DNA of 64,000 nt from Ricinus communis (taxonomy: Eukaryota; Streptophyta; Magnoliopsida; Malpighiales; Euphorbiaceae): positions 25,816,888 to 25,880,887 of the forward strand of contig NC_063260.1 of NCBI RefSeq assembly GCF_019578655.1, read 5' to 3'. A program made the translations under genes and the position numbers. The notes under the pieces were generated by a model, which was given only the letters and a program-made list of their open reading frames with translations, was not told where the DNA came from and searched no databases. Below, in pieces: positions 1 through 11,979 of the stretch. Every line of letters starts with the position of its first letter. Position 1 is the stretch's first letter.

Positions 1-1497
1 TTTTGAAAAAAGTATTTCTCATTTTTAAGATAAAAATCTGTTAGGTTTTCATTTTATAGTTTTTTGAAAATAAATTCTTAATTTTGGGTGAATATTACTG
101 AGGTGGAAGCCAGATTTATTAACCAAGTTATCCACTATTTCAATATTGGCAGATAGTATGTGAAATCGGGAGTTAAATATTAAAATTTTTACTATTATTA
201 TTATTATTATTGCCTCTATTATTTTTATTAAAATATTAATATATATAATTTTAATAACTTTAATGATATTTCATATATTTAATTAGTTTTTGGTAAAAAT
301 AAGTATTTTAATTGGTTAAAAATATGAAACTTTTTTTTATAAAATTTATAATTTAAATGCAAAAGCATAAATTAATCTAAAACATATATTAAAAGATAAA
401 ACTAAACCAAATTAATATTGTTCGATTCAATTTAAGTTCATTTAGTAGTCGGTTGATTAGATTCAATTTGATATTTTGAGGATCTTTTGTTTGGTTTATT
501 TTGTTTCCTAATTTCATTTAAGTTCACGTTTTCTTATTCTATAATTTCAGTTAGCTGAATTTTTTTATTTTTAAAATCTTTGATTTTTTTTTTTTTAGTT
601 CAGTTCAATTGTTACTATTACTATTATTAATTTTATAATTAATAAATTTAGTTTTAATATCATATCTATTATTATTACCGTAGCTATAACTAAGATTACT
701 ATTATTAGTAGTAGTGAAAGCCCGAGTTTTCAGTAGATTTTGATATGCTTAGCAAAGGTTGAACATCAGCTTATTAGTTGAAGTCGGTGAGAAATCTGTA
801 ATCCTAAGATTGATTTTGTGACGAATGTTAAAGAGAGAAAGCATTTGCTTATTAAAAAAAGGTTGTCAGCGTAAGATAAGCTAATCAGGAAACTCAGATG
901 CCGTTGGGTTCACATGGATGAATACCAAGGAAGAGATAATCCATGCGGTCGCTGATCAGACGAGCAAGTAGAGCTTAGTTAATCCAAGCAAACAAGACAG
1001 GGAAGCTGATCAGGAAACTCAAAAAATGTTGTTGAGTTTACATGGGTGACTACGAAGGAAGGGCTAATCCATGTTGACGCACGCTCAGCAACCGAACAAT
1101 AATTAAAACTATCACGATAATGATAACATGATAAAAGTTTAGGCACTGTGAGCAAACGCAAGAATGCATTAGCATATCAAACGTAACTGAGGGATCCATT
1201 TAATGCATTGACCTGTACCCCATTAACCAATATCGTCAGCGTAGCTAGTGACAGATCCTAAATCAGCTAAATCTAACAGTCGCTGAGAGCACCTTGAAAC
1301 GAGAATTCACATTATGTTACCCTATCAGTCAATTAGCGCAAATTCACTGAAGTTAAAATATGGTATGAACCAAAGCTGATCTTAAACCTATGTTATAACT
1401 TTACAAAATCGACCATATGCCATCCCCGATATATTTACAGACATCCCAGGCAACCTCTATCAGTATCTTCAGTAATCTAAAGACTAATATATAACAA
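1..1497. other. AT-rich intergenic flank
   Basis: No convincing coding region on either strand. The first ~700 bases are extremely AT-rich, with ATT/TTA runs near 191-212 and 600-720. From about 720 to 1400 composition is more balanced, and a diverged direct duplication lies at 883-950 and 1008-1080 (listed separately). The last part probably includes the 3' UTR and polyadenylation region of the minus-strand SUMO ligase gene that ends at 1498. Confidence 0.6.
883..1080. repeat. Diverged ~70-bp direct duplication (883-950 and 1008-1080)
   Basis: Two copies share the order AATCAGGAAACTCA, then GTTG.GTT.ACATGG, then AAGGAAG, then TAATCCATG, with scattered substitutions. They start about 125 bp apart. 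The spacer carries related words (GCTGATCAG, TTAATCCAAGC). This could be a local tandem duplication or part of a dispersed repeat; no transposon ends were identified. Confidence 0.55.
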
Positions 1498-4400
1498 TCA
1501 CGGCAGAGTATCAGAGCTCCCATCAATACTGGCAGATTGAGACATTGCACTATTTTGTTTCCGAGGGGTATAGAAATTCCTGCTGTTGGAAAGGAAAGCC
1601 TCCAGTTGTGGTGGAACATTGGGAGGTGATGGGTTTGAACTGGATGATGGTTGTGGAGTTTGAGTTGGTTGTGTAGGCTGAATTATTAAATCTTTATATG
1701 CAGAAACAGCCTGACTAGACAGGCTTCCGCGCATTCGTCCTGTAGGCTGCCAGTTGTGCTCTGATGACTTCTCTACAACAGCGGCAGTTCCAGAGTTTAC
1801 TTGCAGTTCTCCAACATTTCCTCTCTGCACTATTGCTGATGTCCTAGTTGCATCAGTATTCAAGTATGAGGTCCCTCTGGATGTTGGAATTTGAACTGGT
1901 ACTGATGGTGGCTGTCTAGTCATCTGGACTTGTCGCTGAGTAGCAGCTGTAAACCTTGGATATTGACCATTTGGAGCACCCGGTGTGCTACCAACCCCTT
2001 GCTGGGTTTGACTCCGTGGGAGGGGGAGAGCTGAAGATGATCTGCCTATACTTGGAGAATGACTTCTGGATTGAGGCAACCGAACCGCTAGGTGCTGATG
2101 TAAATTCTGAGACTCAATCCGAAGCCCAGAAGATGCACTGGGAGCACCTGGGAAATTATTTGAAGTTGCAGAGCTAGCAGCAAGCTGGATTGGTTGTCCT
2201 GAACTAAAAGGCAGATCTAGATGGTTCCGGTTCTGTGAGAAACAAAGCAAAAATGCATAAAGACACAGAATATGGAAACTGAATGGCTCAACTGCAAATT
2301 AAGGAAGCAAAATGCAGCAAAAATAAAAGCAACTAAGATTAGGAGCCAGACTAATAATCAATTGAATTGCTGACAGGACAACAAATCAAGTGGACTAGTG
2401 TTCCAGGAATCCTCATTGACAATGTTCTTTAAGGTCAACATGCATTTAATTAAACAACTGCATGACACATGGCAAGATGAAGGGATGAAAAAGAAGATGA
2501 ACCTAACCTGTGCTGATGAGGGATGCTGCAATGAGGATGAACCTTGATGAGGATTAATATAGGATCTTGAAAAATGCTGATGCCTGTTCGCATGATTGGA
2601 AGCTACGTTGATACCAGTGCCCGTAGGTGTCATCGGCAGGGCAGCCTGAGAAGCAAGTGACGGCCCACTGGGAATAGCAGTATTCATATTAGCTCTTGAT
2701 CTTTGTTGTTGAACCGGTGTTTGTGGTGAAGCTGGGAGGGCCTGAACTGCAACAGGAGTCCTGCTTATATGTCTGGGTATCTGTCTCAGCCTCCCGTACT
2801 CAACATTCACAGCTGCATTTGCAGCTGCATTCATAAGTTGTATCTGTTGTAACTGCCTATTGTCAGAAGCAGAAAACTGACTTGGAATTGAAGATGGGAG
2901 ATTGTAACTGCCCCCAACATCATGGTTAAGTGCAGGAGAAACGGCATCAGTAATCACAGGAGATGTCAAAGAATTTGCAGGAATGGACCCAAGCATTCCA
3001 TTAACCAATTGTAGTGCTGATGCAGTACTGGAGGTTCCAGACACAAGATTATAGTAGATATCGGACCAAAAGCTATCCTCTGCTTGACTAACAACATTCT
3101 GGTCAACTGCATTTGCAATATTCAATTGTGATGGCGTGGTTAAATTAGCAGTAACAGGTCGACTTTGAAGAGTAGCCTGGGAAGGTTTCCTGTCTTCAAT
3201 GTGACTTGTACTAGCAACATCCATTCTATCATCATCCTCCGTAAGATCCACAACACTTGCAGGTTCTTGCACTTCAGGAATGTCCTTTTGGCAATCAACA
3301 ACCTCTTTTTGTGTATGATCTGTATTCTCATCAGTTTCCAAGACAGCCTTCCATGACCCATCAGCTGAGATGATCACATCAGCAACATTGTCCCCCACTT
3401 CTTTCAGAACCTAAAAATGAACACAAGAATAGAAGAATAACGCATGTTTGATGCAAGACAATATCAATACAACAGAATTGGCAAATCAAAATCCATAGCT
3501 ACTTGCCTTGACCATGTTTTGGTCAATACGAATATTGGTGTAGCAGACATGCTGATTACAATGTGGGCAGCGCCAAGACGGCCTCCTTGAATTTATATTG
3601 ACAAAGTTGCTAAAATCAAAACACTGAAGCAAACAGATATCAGAGACAAAGAACTCATTAACAAAAAGAGGAAGAGAGATGACAAGATTGGCAAAATCGA
3701 TGTGTTATCTTGACATTCACAGCATTGGTGTCAAGTGCTATAACAAATTCTCACTGATATACATTGTGATAGATTTAAGCATACTATCTTCCTATAACAT
3801 ATTCTCAGTGATATAGATTGTGATAAATCTAAGCATACTACCTTCCTATAACATATTCTCAGTGATATAAATTGTGATAAATCTAAGCATAATATCTTCT
3901 TAAGAAAGATTACAGAGTTGAGAACAAAACTACTGGCAAGGCCTAAGATTATTCTTCCAAAGTTCAGAATTAAGCTGACATCTAGACCAAGCCAGAAACA
4001 AGTTTATGCCATACAAATCAACACCTTAGACAGGGCTTCAAAGGCAACCACAGCAGTGTATTTTTCAAATGATTAGGTGCATCATACAGAAGTCAAAAGT
4101 TGGACATCATTATCCGGACGAAAGCCTCATTTAGCACAAGATTCTACCAACATCATCCAAAAGAATCACTTACAAAATCAAGGTGCAATCAATCACCAGT
4201 ATTTATTTTATTGCAAATTCAAGATGGTGACCAGTAATACATGTATTAATATAATCCTGCTATTTATTTTAGCAAGTGTCATCCATAATCTGACAACACA
4301 AAGAGCACTTACCTGAAGATGCTTGCATAAATATCCTTTGACAGGAATATGGATACGTCTGTAGCTGTTTGAGACGGGAGCCGGTTAGTCAACAAAAAAT

Positions 4401-7400
4401 CAAATATTTTGGTTCATAAAAGGATAAACTGAAGCATTATATCTAATTTCTCATTCACAAAGTCCGAAATTTTATTTCCATAAAACTTACCAAGCATATA
4501 TGTCATCAATTGAACAAGCACAGGGCACATTATATCTCTCTCCCTTAGAGATTTATATTATTGAAAAAATGGACTGCAACTACCAGTTTCTTGGAACTAG
4601 CTTAAAACAGGGCTCACCCAGTGCACAAAGTGCTCCCAAGTTGCCCAAATGATGATAATGTTTCTCTTCTCTTTTTATTTCTTTCCTAGGTAACATTCTT
4701 TTAAAGAAAGGAAATAGCCAAGAGAGAAATTAAAATAATAGAATTACAATAGCAAGTACCATTGAATACCTGATGGGGCAATTGAGTGATACTCGTGATG
4801 GACCCTCAATTATGTCAGAGTCTAAGACACCAAAGCAATAATTATAAAAGATGACAATATGAACGCCACATAATAGTATAAATTTGTTAAAAAATAATGA
4901 AACACTCTATGAGCATACCTGGATCTGCTGCAGCAACACTGGAATCAACATAATCTAATAGCGCAGGAGTGCCAGATAATGGTGTCATACTCATAAAAGC
5001 AACAGCTATGATATAATGACCTTCATATTTTAAAAATAAATAAATAAATGTCAAACATGGATCACAAAACAATACCATAATACATAATCATAATACCCTT
5101 ACACAAAGAAAGCACTTCTTTCAAGCATACCATTAAACTGACCAACAGCTTGAAGAAGATTTGTCCCATATTTAAGGATGCCTGTCACATTTGTTGGTAC
5201 CTGTGGTCCTGGGTCCTAACAAAAACAATAAGTATTATTCCCAACCTTTGCATTAACTAACCAAAGTAAGTTATGTTACCACCAACCATTGAAACATTAG
5301 TTCTCCTCTCAACTCCTTTCCCATTTAACAGAAAGCTACAGAGGTTAAAAGAAAAGGTAATCAGAATATATTCTACTGAATTAAACCATAAACAGAGACA
5401 GAGTTGAGGAAAGAAGGTTCATACTTCACTTGCTGTGGACTTATAATACATGAAGATGTCTCCAGATTATCTCTCTGTGCCACAAACAATCGCTGTAGGC
5501 CACAAAGCCACAAAGACAAGACAATGAAACAAAAGAAAATTAATACTAGATCAAGCTCTTTTTCTGTTCTAAACAAATGACGAATTGAGTTCGGATATCC
5601 TGCTACGAGTACACACAAGTACAAAAAGTATAAAAATTAAAACCAAGAGCTGATATCTGCAATAGTTTGTTCATCATCATATGTCTATGACTTGGATTTA
5701 CCACAATACAAGACAATTGTTTGATACTCCACAAAGGACTATCAATGTACACAGTGGAAATAACCCAAAATTAAATGTTTAGCACCAGAAAGTATAGGGT
5801 AGCAACTGACACCATACACTGTGCGGGCCAGAAAGTTAGAGAAAATCTAAGCAGCCAAGCCAAGAGTCAGTTAGAACACATTCATCAAAAGAACCTCTGC
5901 ACCAACTCCTATAGCGAATATGCGCATTAACAAAGATTATGATCTGGAGTTGCACTGATAGATGATGTAGACAAGAATATGATGCACATACACTTGATTC
6001 CAAAACCAAAAGATACAGTAAAAAAGATTCTAGACAGAACATTGCACCTTATACCATCCTTCAATTCAAAACCAAAGTAAGAAAACTTACTATTTTGTCC
6101 TGTGGAGAATGCATTGTATTCTTTGAAATGTGAAAATCGATTACATACGCTCCATATCCAGGCTACAACACAGATCCATAGATTAATGCATTCCATGAAG
6201 TGAGTAGAAAGGTAAAAAAAAAAGGGAAAAAGAAACTACCTTAACTTCAAGAGAAGCAAGTATATTCCCCATTTTCATCAGCGGATAAAATCTGCAGTAC
6301 AATAAAAATCAGAGCAAGATTTTAATTCTGATATCAAGACATTTAGATATCATGAAAGGAACCTTGACGAATTTTAGATGCAATTTCCCTGTGTATTGGA
6401 TGACATTCACGGCTATATCATGAAAGACAGCCACCCTGACAAATTATTGGACCACCCCTCAAACTGCGTACACCATTCCACTAGCATAGGAAGCAGCAAT
6501 AGGATAACTGCCAACAATGTGCATGTTGCACTAAGCATACACTCTAAACAGTGAGCAGAAGAGGAAATTAGGAAATTGGGGGAAGATAGGTGGTTTGCAA
6601 ATCAAAGACGTCAATATCAATGTCAAAATTGACAACTCTATAAGCTTTTGGGAAACATGGTCATAATTACATGCTTGATCTTGTAATAGACAATAAGCAT
6701 GAAGTAGTTGCCTAGACATACTGTAAGTTAAACGACTACAATCATCCACAAAAAAGAATCGATGTCTAACCCATGCAAAACTAAAAAAGATAATGATCAA
6801 ATGCTTTTTAGTCTAGCCTACAAGTCCAAAAACTTCCAGTGGATATCATTTGCAGAAAATAAAATGGGAATAACTAAGGGCTATTTACTATGGTCTTATG
6901 TTTTATATTTTTCGTGTATAAGAAGCTAAAAATATTCTTTATTTTTGTTGTAAGTTTTCCAGAACTGTTTAAATTTTATAAAATATTAATTTTTATTAGT
7001 TATGTAAATACTACTACTATCATATACATCTGCTAATTAAATTAATGTATTGGCATAAAAAAGAATAATATATAATATGAATAGAGTCCGTTTAGGTGAG
7101 CTTAGGATCCATAAGAAGATAAATTAAAGATACAAAATACTTGATAGTTGATGCAAAGAATTATGGATGAAAAAGGATCATTTTCATAGGCTACTATATG
7201 ATCTGTTCAAATGAAAAAATAAATGGAATAGTATATGTTTATTAAAACAAAGGAGAAAAAATAGAAGATACATATATATAAATATATATATATATATATA
7301 TGATGTATCTGCTGATAAAGAAACTACCCAGATAGATGAGGAGTTCTAAATCATATAAAATTTTGAAAAGGAGAAGAAATAGGAAGATACATATATTTTA

Positions 7401-10061
7401 GAATAAACGAGATTTTTGAAAATGAGAAAAAGAAGTCGCAAGTCCGCTAGCAAAATTAAATAAATAAAATAAAAATTTGGTAAACCACAAAATGTGATTT
7501 CGTAGTTGTATAAACAGTTCAAAAAAATTTTAAAAGTAAAACAAATTTTGTTTATTTTTTACCTAGAAAAACAACAAATGGAAAACATAAACAAATGGAC
7601 TGTCCTTCAGTAAATGGTGAAAAAACAAGATACAAAAAATTAAAGAGTTCTGACCTGGAAAAAACTGTTGAGATAACAGAAAGAGAATCACATGTCGTGG
7701 TACTAAAATCTCCTGGACTGCAAAAGGTGTTTCCGATCTATGAAAAATGCAGAAAGAATATATTACTAAAATTTATGTGATTATTACATCATAGAATCGG
7801 ACACTCAATAAGGAAAAAGAAACTGGAGCCCAACCTCATTAGCAAGAGTTAAAAGTTCTTGAGAATCCTTAGGTGAAAACCATCCGATCTTACAAGCATT
7901 CTACCATGTGAAGTACAAAAATTAACAAGAAAGTTTGAGACAAATGAAATTAAATGAATTCTGGTAAATAAATTATATGAAACTGTAGGATGTTTCAAAG
8001 GAAAAAGAGAAAACAATTAAATTCTAACAAATTTCTTTTTTCCAAATAAACTTTTCTCAGACTATAGGCAGTCTGACCATAATGCTATTATACTAACATG
8101 ACCAATAGAAAATAGGTAACACATAAAATCTGAAGGAAGGCATGTCATGCCATCCAAGGGAAATTTAGTTATATTCATTAAAAAAAAAAAAAAAAGGAAA
8201 AACATAAAGGAATGGAGCTTTTACTTTCATACAACCTCAGTAAATCAGGGTCTTATAGGGGGGAAATTTGGAGACATGGGAGCAAATCTCACAACTCAAA
8301 CCTCCTTTAGAAAACCCCAATCATAAAATAGAACTCGAGTACTAACTACTTAATACTCAATTATCTTTCTTTATAGTGAAGAATATGGCAGAAGAAGTAA
8401 CTCATTCGGAACATAAATTACATTCCAAACCAAAATTCTTACATGTCGAGAAATACATCGCAACTGGATTAAAGTGTCAATGGAATTTAGAAACCAAGCA
8501 CACAAGCTGGACTTCTTATCACTGCTTTCATTTACCTTGACAGAAATCATAAGAACCATGATAGCCGCTTGTAAAAAGAGATCATGTTTACGTTGGCACA
8601 CCTATACAAAATAATATAAGCATGAGAACTCATAAATTAAAGAATGAATAACAAGTAGTTCACTTGTAAAGTACCAAAAACCAGCGTCACTATCTGTACT
8701 ACAGAATGCAGAAATTAGATCAAGTGAGTGAATTATATAAGAAACTCCAAAGAATCTTGAGAAAGATACAAGGACCAATTTCAAAATTAAATACTCGTAT
8801 AACGACTATTTGTAAATATCACATATTATATGTAGTAGGACTAATGCCTAATTGATCTAACTTATATTCATAGTTTACTTGAATGTTTTAAAATATTTTA
8901 CTTCCAAGCACTTTGAGTTTCAAGAATAATTGTTTTGATTATTGCTAGAAGACACTGAATACAGATATCTGTACTTAATAAGTTCAATTACAAGGCTTAA
9001 TATCAACATTTGCAACCTCATGAAGCTAGTTATTTGGAGATCGAAGCAACTAAAAGAAGTAAAAAATTTAACATTAACAGGATATGACACACGTCACCTG
9101 TTTCAATAGTGATGGTAAGTCTTGAATTTTGGGAGGAACCTCATTGTTTGCAACTGCATAATCAATACCTCTGCATTTATCAAAGTAAATATAATCAAGT
9201 CCAGAAAATAAAACCCCATGCCATGGAAGGATAGACAATAAATAATATAAATATAACAATAAAAGAAAAAAGAAAAAAAAAATAAATAACAGAAAATGAC
9301 AACGTCTTACAGTAAACACTGTTTTAATTGAATTTCATGTGACGGGTCGAACATATGTTTTATTCATTCTGAATGAAACCCTTATTTCATGGAGTTCAGC
9401 CACACTACAACATGTTCCTAAGCTCTCTCGCTGTCTCTGGTCATGAGATCTCATTCACCTTGTAACATAGCCAACATATCTCCAATCTCAAGAATCATAA
9501 GTAATCTATTAAAAAACTAATTAGTTAGCTCGGTCATGTCTTACTTCTCTTTTTCCCATTGTTTTAGCAATTTGCGTCCTTAAAAAAAGTTATTATCTCT
9601 CTTTTTCACTAAGCTTTTGTATGCCCTCCAAAGATATTTAACATAACTGTAATTTCTATGAAAAAGAAAATTCTAGTGATTTCTCTCCAGAAAATAAACA
9701 TTAGCATAAAAGCTAAAATAAAAACACTAAGCAAAGTTAACAGCCTATAAACAAACTAAAACAAAACAACGAACCAAAGAAAAAAAAAAAAGTCCAACAG
9801 TATCAACAAATAATCATTGTCTTTAAAATCATAAGCAACCTGTAGATGTTTAAGTAATAAATACCTAGCAAGAGAGAGGCAGAGATTGAAAAACTCAGTA
9901 TTAGAATTGCCAGAGCTGCCAGGTCGGAGGTGCGTGGCCAATCGGTCCGCCACAGCCGCTATTCTGAAAATGTTCGCGAATGACGGCGACATCTTCTGCT
10001 GCCCCGCCGCTACTGCCGCCCCTGACACCGCCGTCTCCGGCACCAGCGTTCCCATCATCAT
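1498..10061 (-). CDS. PIAL2: E4 SUMO-protein ligase of the PIAL1/PIAL2 type (SP-RING), 16 exons, 921 aa
   Basis: Spliced CDS, complement of 1498-2232, 2508-3410, 3507-3623, 4313-4358, 4770-4821, 4919-5020, 5131-5215, 5287-5335, 5425-5492, 6091-6162, 6240-6291, 7655-7737, 7835-7900, 8536-8601, 9098-9170 and 9865-10061. The total is 2766 nt, in frame from ATG to TGA. The SP-RING spans about residues 305-365: LNCPI (C319), then CKHLQC (C333, H335, C338), then WRCPHC (C356, C359). A SUMO-interacting motif, VVDLTEDDD, follows at about 429-437. The N-terminal part (1-300) has the PIAL-type helical region with RLFVAQ and FLLNGKG; the C-terminal half is Ser/Pro/Gln-rich and low in complexity. PIAL proteins extend SUMO chains and, in Arabidopsis, PIAL2 acts with MOM1 in transcriptional silencing; that role is family knowledge. 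Three consecutive ATGs open the frame, and the furthest upstream is used. PIAL1 versus PIAL2 is not resolved. Exon 3507-3623 ends at a GC donor. Confidence 0.93.
3505..3506 (-). other. GC donor of a probable GC-AG intron (3411-3506)
   Basis: On the minus strand the SP-RING exon ends ...GTCAAG followed by GCAAGT, and the next exon starts after TTTTTAG at 3410. Splicing here joins Met-Val-Lys to Val-Leu-Lys-Glu-Val in phase 0. This keeps the 2766-nt frame and matches the expected PIAL protein continuity. The nearest GT (GTAGCT, 4 nt further into the intron) would shift the frame. Confidence 0.75.
3738..3899. repeat. Three-copy 54-bp tandem repeat inside a PIAL intron
   Basis: Units start at 3738, 3792 and 3846, each opening with CTATAACA.ATTCTCA.TGA and ending with AGCATA.TA.CTTC. 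The period is exactly 54 bp. Units 2 and 3 differ at very few positions; unit 1 is more diverged. The array lies in the intron between exons 3507-3623 and 4313-4358. Confidence 0.9.
7267..7301. repeat. (AT)n microsatellite in a PIAL intron
   Basis: An alternating AT tract, slightly interrupted, lies in the 1.36-kb intron 6292-7654. This intron is otherwise AT-rich and I see no gene in it. Confidence 0.8.
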
Positions 10062-11979
10062 CTATTCTCTTTCTCCCTCTCTCTGAATGCTTGCGTTCTG
10101 TACCGCTGCTGAAGTCATAACTGTTAAAATAGGAATAAGATTCAATTTGGTCCCTAAATTTATTGAATAAGTTCAATTTGGCTTCTTTTGACCTTTTGGG
10201 CTAATTCAGTCCAAAACGTTACTTTTTCGATTCAGATTGCTCTTGAATAAGAGTGTGATTCAGCCTAGTAAAATAATTAATTAATTAATAATTTCTAAAA
10301 TAATAACTTCAAATCAAATTCGCTTAAAATGCCAAAGAAAAAACCTAATCAAACTTATGGAATAAGTACAGGGCTTATTCCATTAAAATAAAAGGAGTGC
10401 AATTTTTGGTACGGAACATAATGTTACCTTTAAGAGAAAAGGTTTGATTTTGGGTTATATTACGAGAATGCCTAAGAGTGCAGGTGGTAAATCAAAGAGC
10501 TCTTCGTGTCAGATATATGAAAAGAAAACTAGAAAGCTGCCTTGGCAACTTGATGAGGAAGGTTATATAGTCCGCAATTGATATTTCTAATTATTAACTA
10601 TGATTCTTGAAATCCAAAATTATTCGCAAGTATATATTTGCATCCTGTGTGATATTCTTTAAATTTAAAAATCAGAACTGTATATTTTTTTTATTTAAAA
10701 ATTTAAATATATATAAATTTGATTAGTAATAAATTAGATATATTAAGATTTTAATAAAAAGCATAATTGATATTATCAGTTGAAGTTGAATATTTTGAAA
10801 TTCTTTAATAGAATTTAGTTAAACTATTAAATATATTAATTATGATTAGAAATGTACTGAAGCTAATATTTATTTTCTCTCTCATTCATCTTCAAAGAAT
10901 CTAATAACCTAAAGTCATTTTGACTCGTAATTTATATAAAATATAATTTAAATTGACGACACTTTTAAGTTCATCATCATGCTCTGATTTCAGTATTCAA
11001 TTGGCAAATTCAGATACACCTGTTTGCATTACTGCATCCTTCAATGTTTTCTATTTTTCCCCGAAAGATGCTACATTGCTATTCATCCCCTTTGCTACCA
11101 CCTGGAGGTATCAGTTAATGTTCTTTTGTTCAGATCATTCATTGCAGTCTTCATGTGTTGTTATTGTTCTTGCCATCCCCTGTTCCCTATCTTTTTGCTG
11201 ACTCTATATTTTTATAACTAATAATTAATATGATTAATACTCTTGTCTCTGCCAGTATATATTCTACTCGTTGATTATTTAACGTTTGATCGACATTCTC
11301 TTCTTCTTTGTAACGTCTGACATTCTCTTCTTCTCTGTAACAGGAATACTAAGCAACAGTTCCACATACCAAGTTAGAAAGAAGACGTGGCAGCCAGCTT
11401 TTGCCAAAAACATATTTCACCAAGTCTACAAGATCCATAGTGAATTGTGCTTTCATGGATTTTTTTTTTTTAATTAGTATTTTTAATACTACACAATAAT
11501 CAAAGACTATCTTTCAAACATCAACCACCAGATATTGAAATGAAAAGGACCAGAATTGGTTCTCCTCGTCATTCATCAAGACCACATGGTTCTATAAGTT
11601 CATTATTAAACTAACAAAAAAAAAAAAAAAGGAGAAAAATATCAAGTTCTTTAAGATCGGCATTAGAATCTATAACATTGCTATTAATCTATCATCTTAT
11701 AGTCTCCTAGGATCTATAAAAGCCAAAATTTTGTGTTGGGTAAGAAAAGAAGTGAAAATCAACCACCCTCACTTATGCAAATCTATATAATCAATAATTT
11801 GAAAGGAAGAACCTTATCTTTTTTAAAAGGAGAAAGCGCCAAATATTTTCAGGAAATGGCTGATAGCTAAAAAGGCACCACCTTCAATATTTAAAGAGTT
11901 TGCGCCAATTGCAAGCAAGAGAAGTATTGCCATGAGTCGAGAAATTGTGCACCTACACCAATTGCAGTTTAACATAAAG
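10062..11979. other. Intergenic region: PIAL promoter/5' UTR and PP1 3' flank
   Basis: The first ~50 bases are a CT-rich leader of the minus-strand PIAL gene (TCTATTCTCTTTCTCCCTCTCTC on the plus strand, 10060-10082). From 10150 to 10550 there is sequence of dispersed-repeat character (phrases like AATTTGGTCCCTAAATTTATTG). 10600-10940 is AT-rich. 10950-11480 has a longer open stretch described separately. 11500-11979 is the likely 3' UTR and downstream region of the phosphatase gene. Confidence 0.5.
10950..11480 (+). pseudogene. Possible relic of a coding sequence, unrecognised
   Basis: A segment less AT-rich than its surroundings is open on the plus strand from about 10953 to 11201. At about 11106 a stretch reading ...FATTWR is followed by GTATCA, a possible donor. 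A second short open stretch after a TCTGTAACAG acceptor-like site (11343) reads GILSNSSTYQVRKKTWQPA. I could not link the two into a recognisable protein. It may be a decayed gene fragment, a non-coding transcript or chance. Confidence 0.2.

Noticed and set aside
5424..5432. Alternative donor CAA|GTGAAG for PIAL exon 5425-5492
   Set aside because: It would skip exon 5287-5335, which encodes the conserved FLLNGKG stretch; using AA|GTATGA restores it in phase.
7595..7780. Plus-strand 61-codon frame
   Set aside because: It is antisense to PIAL exon 7655-7737, which joins in phase with its neighbours.
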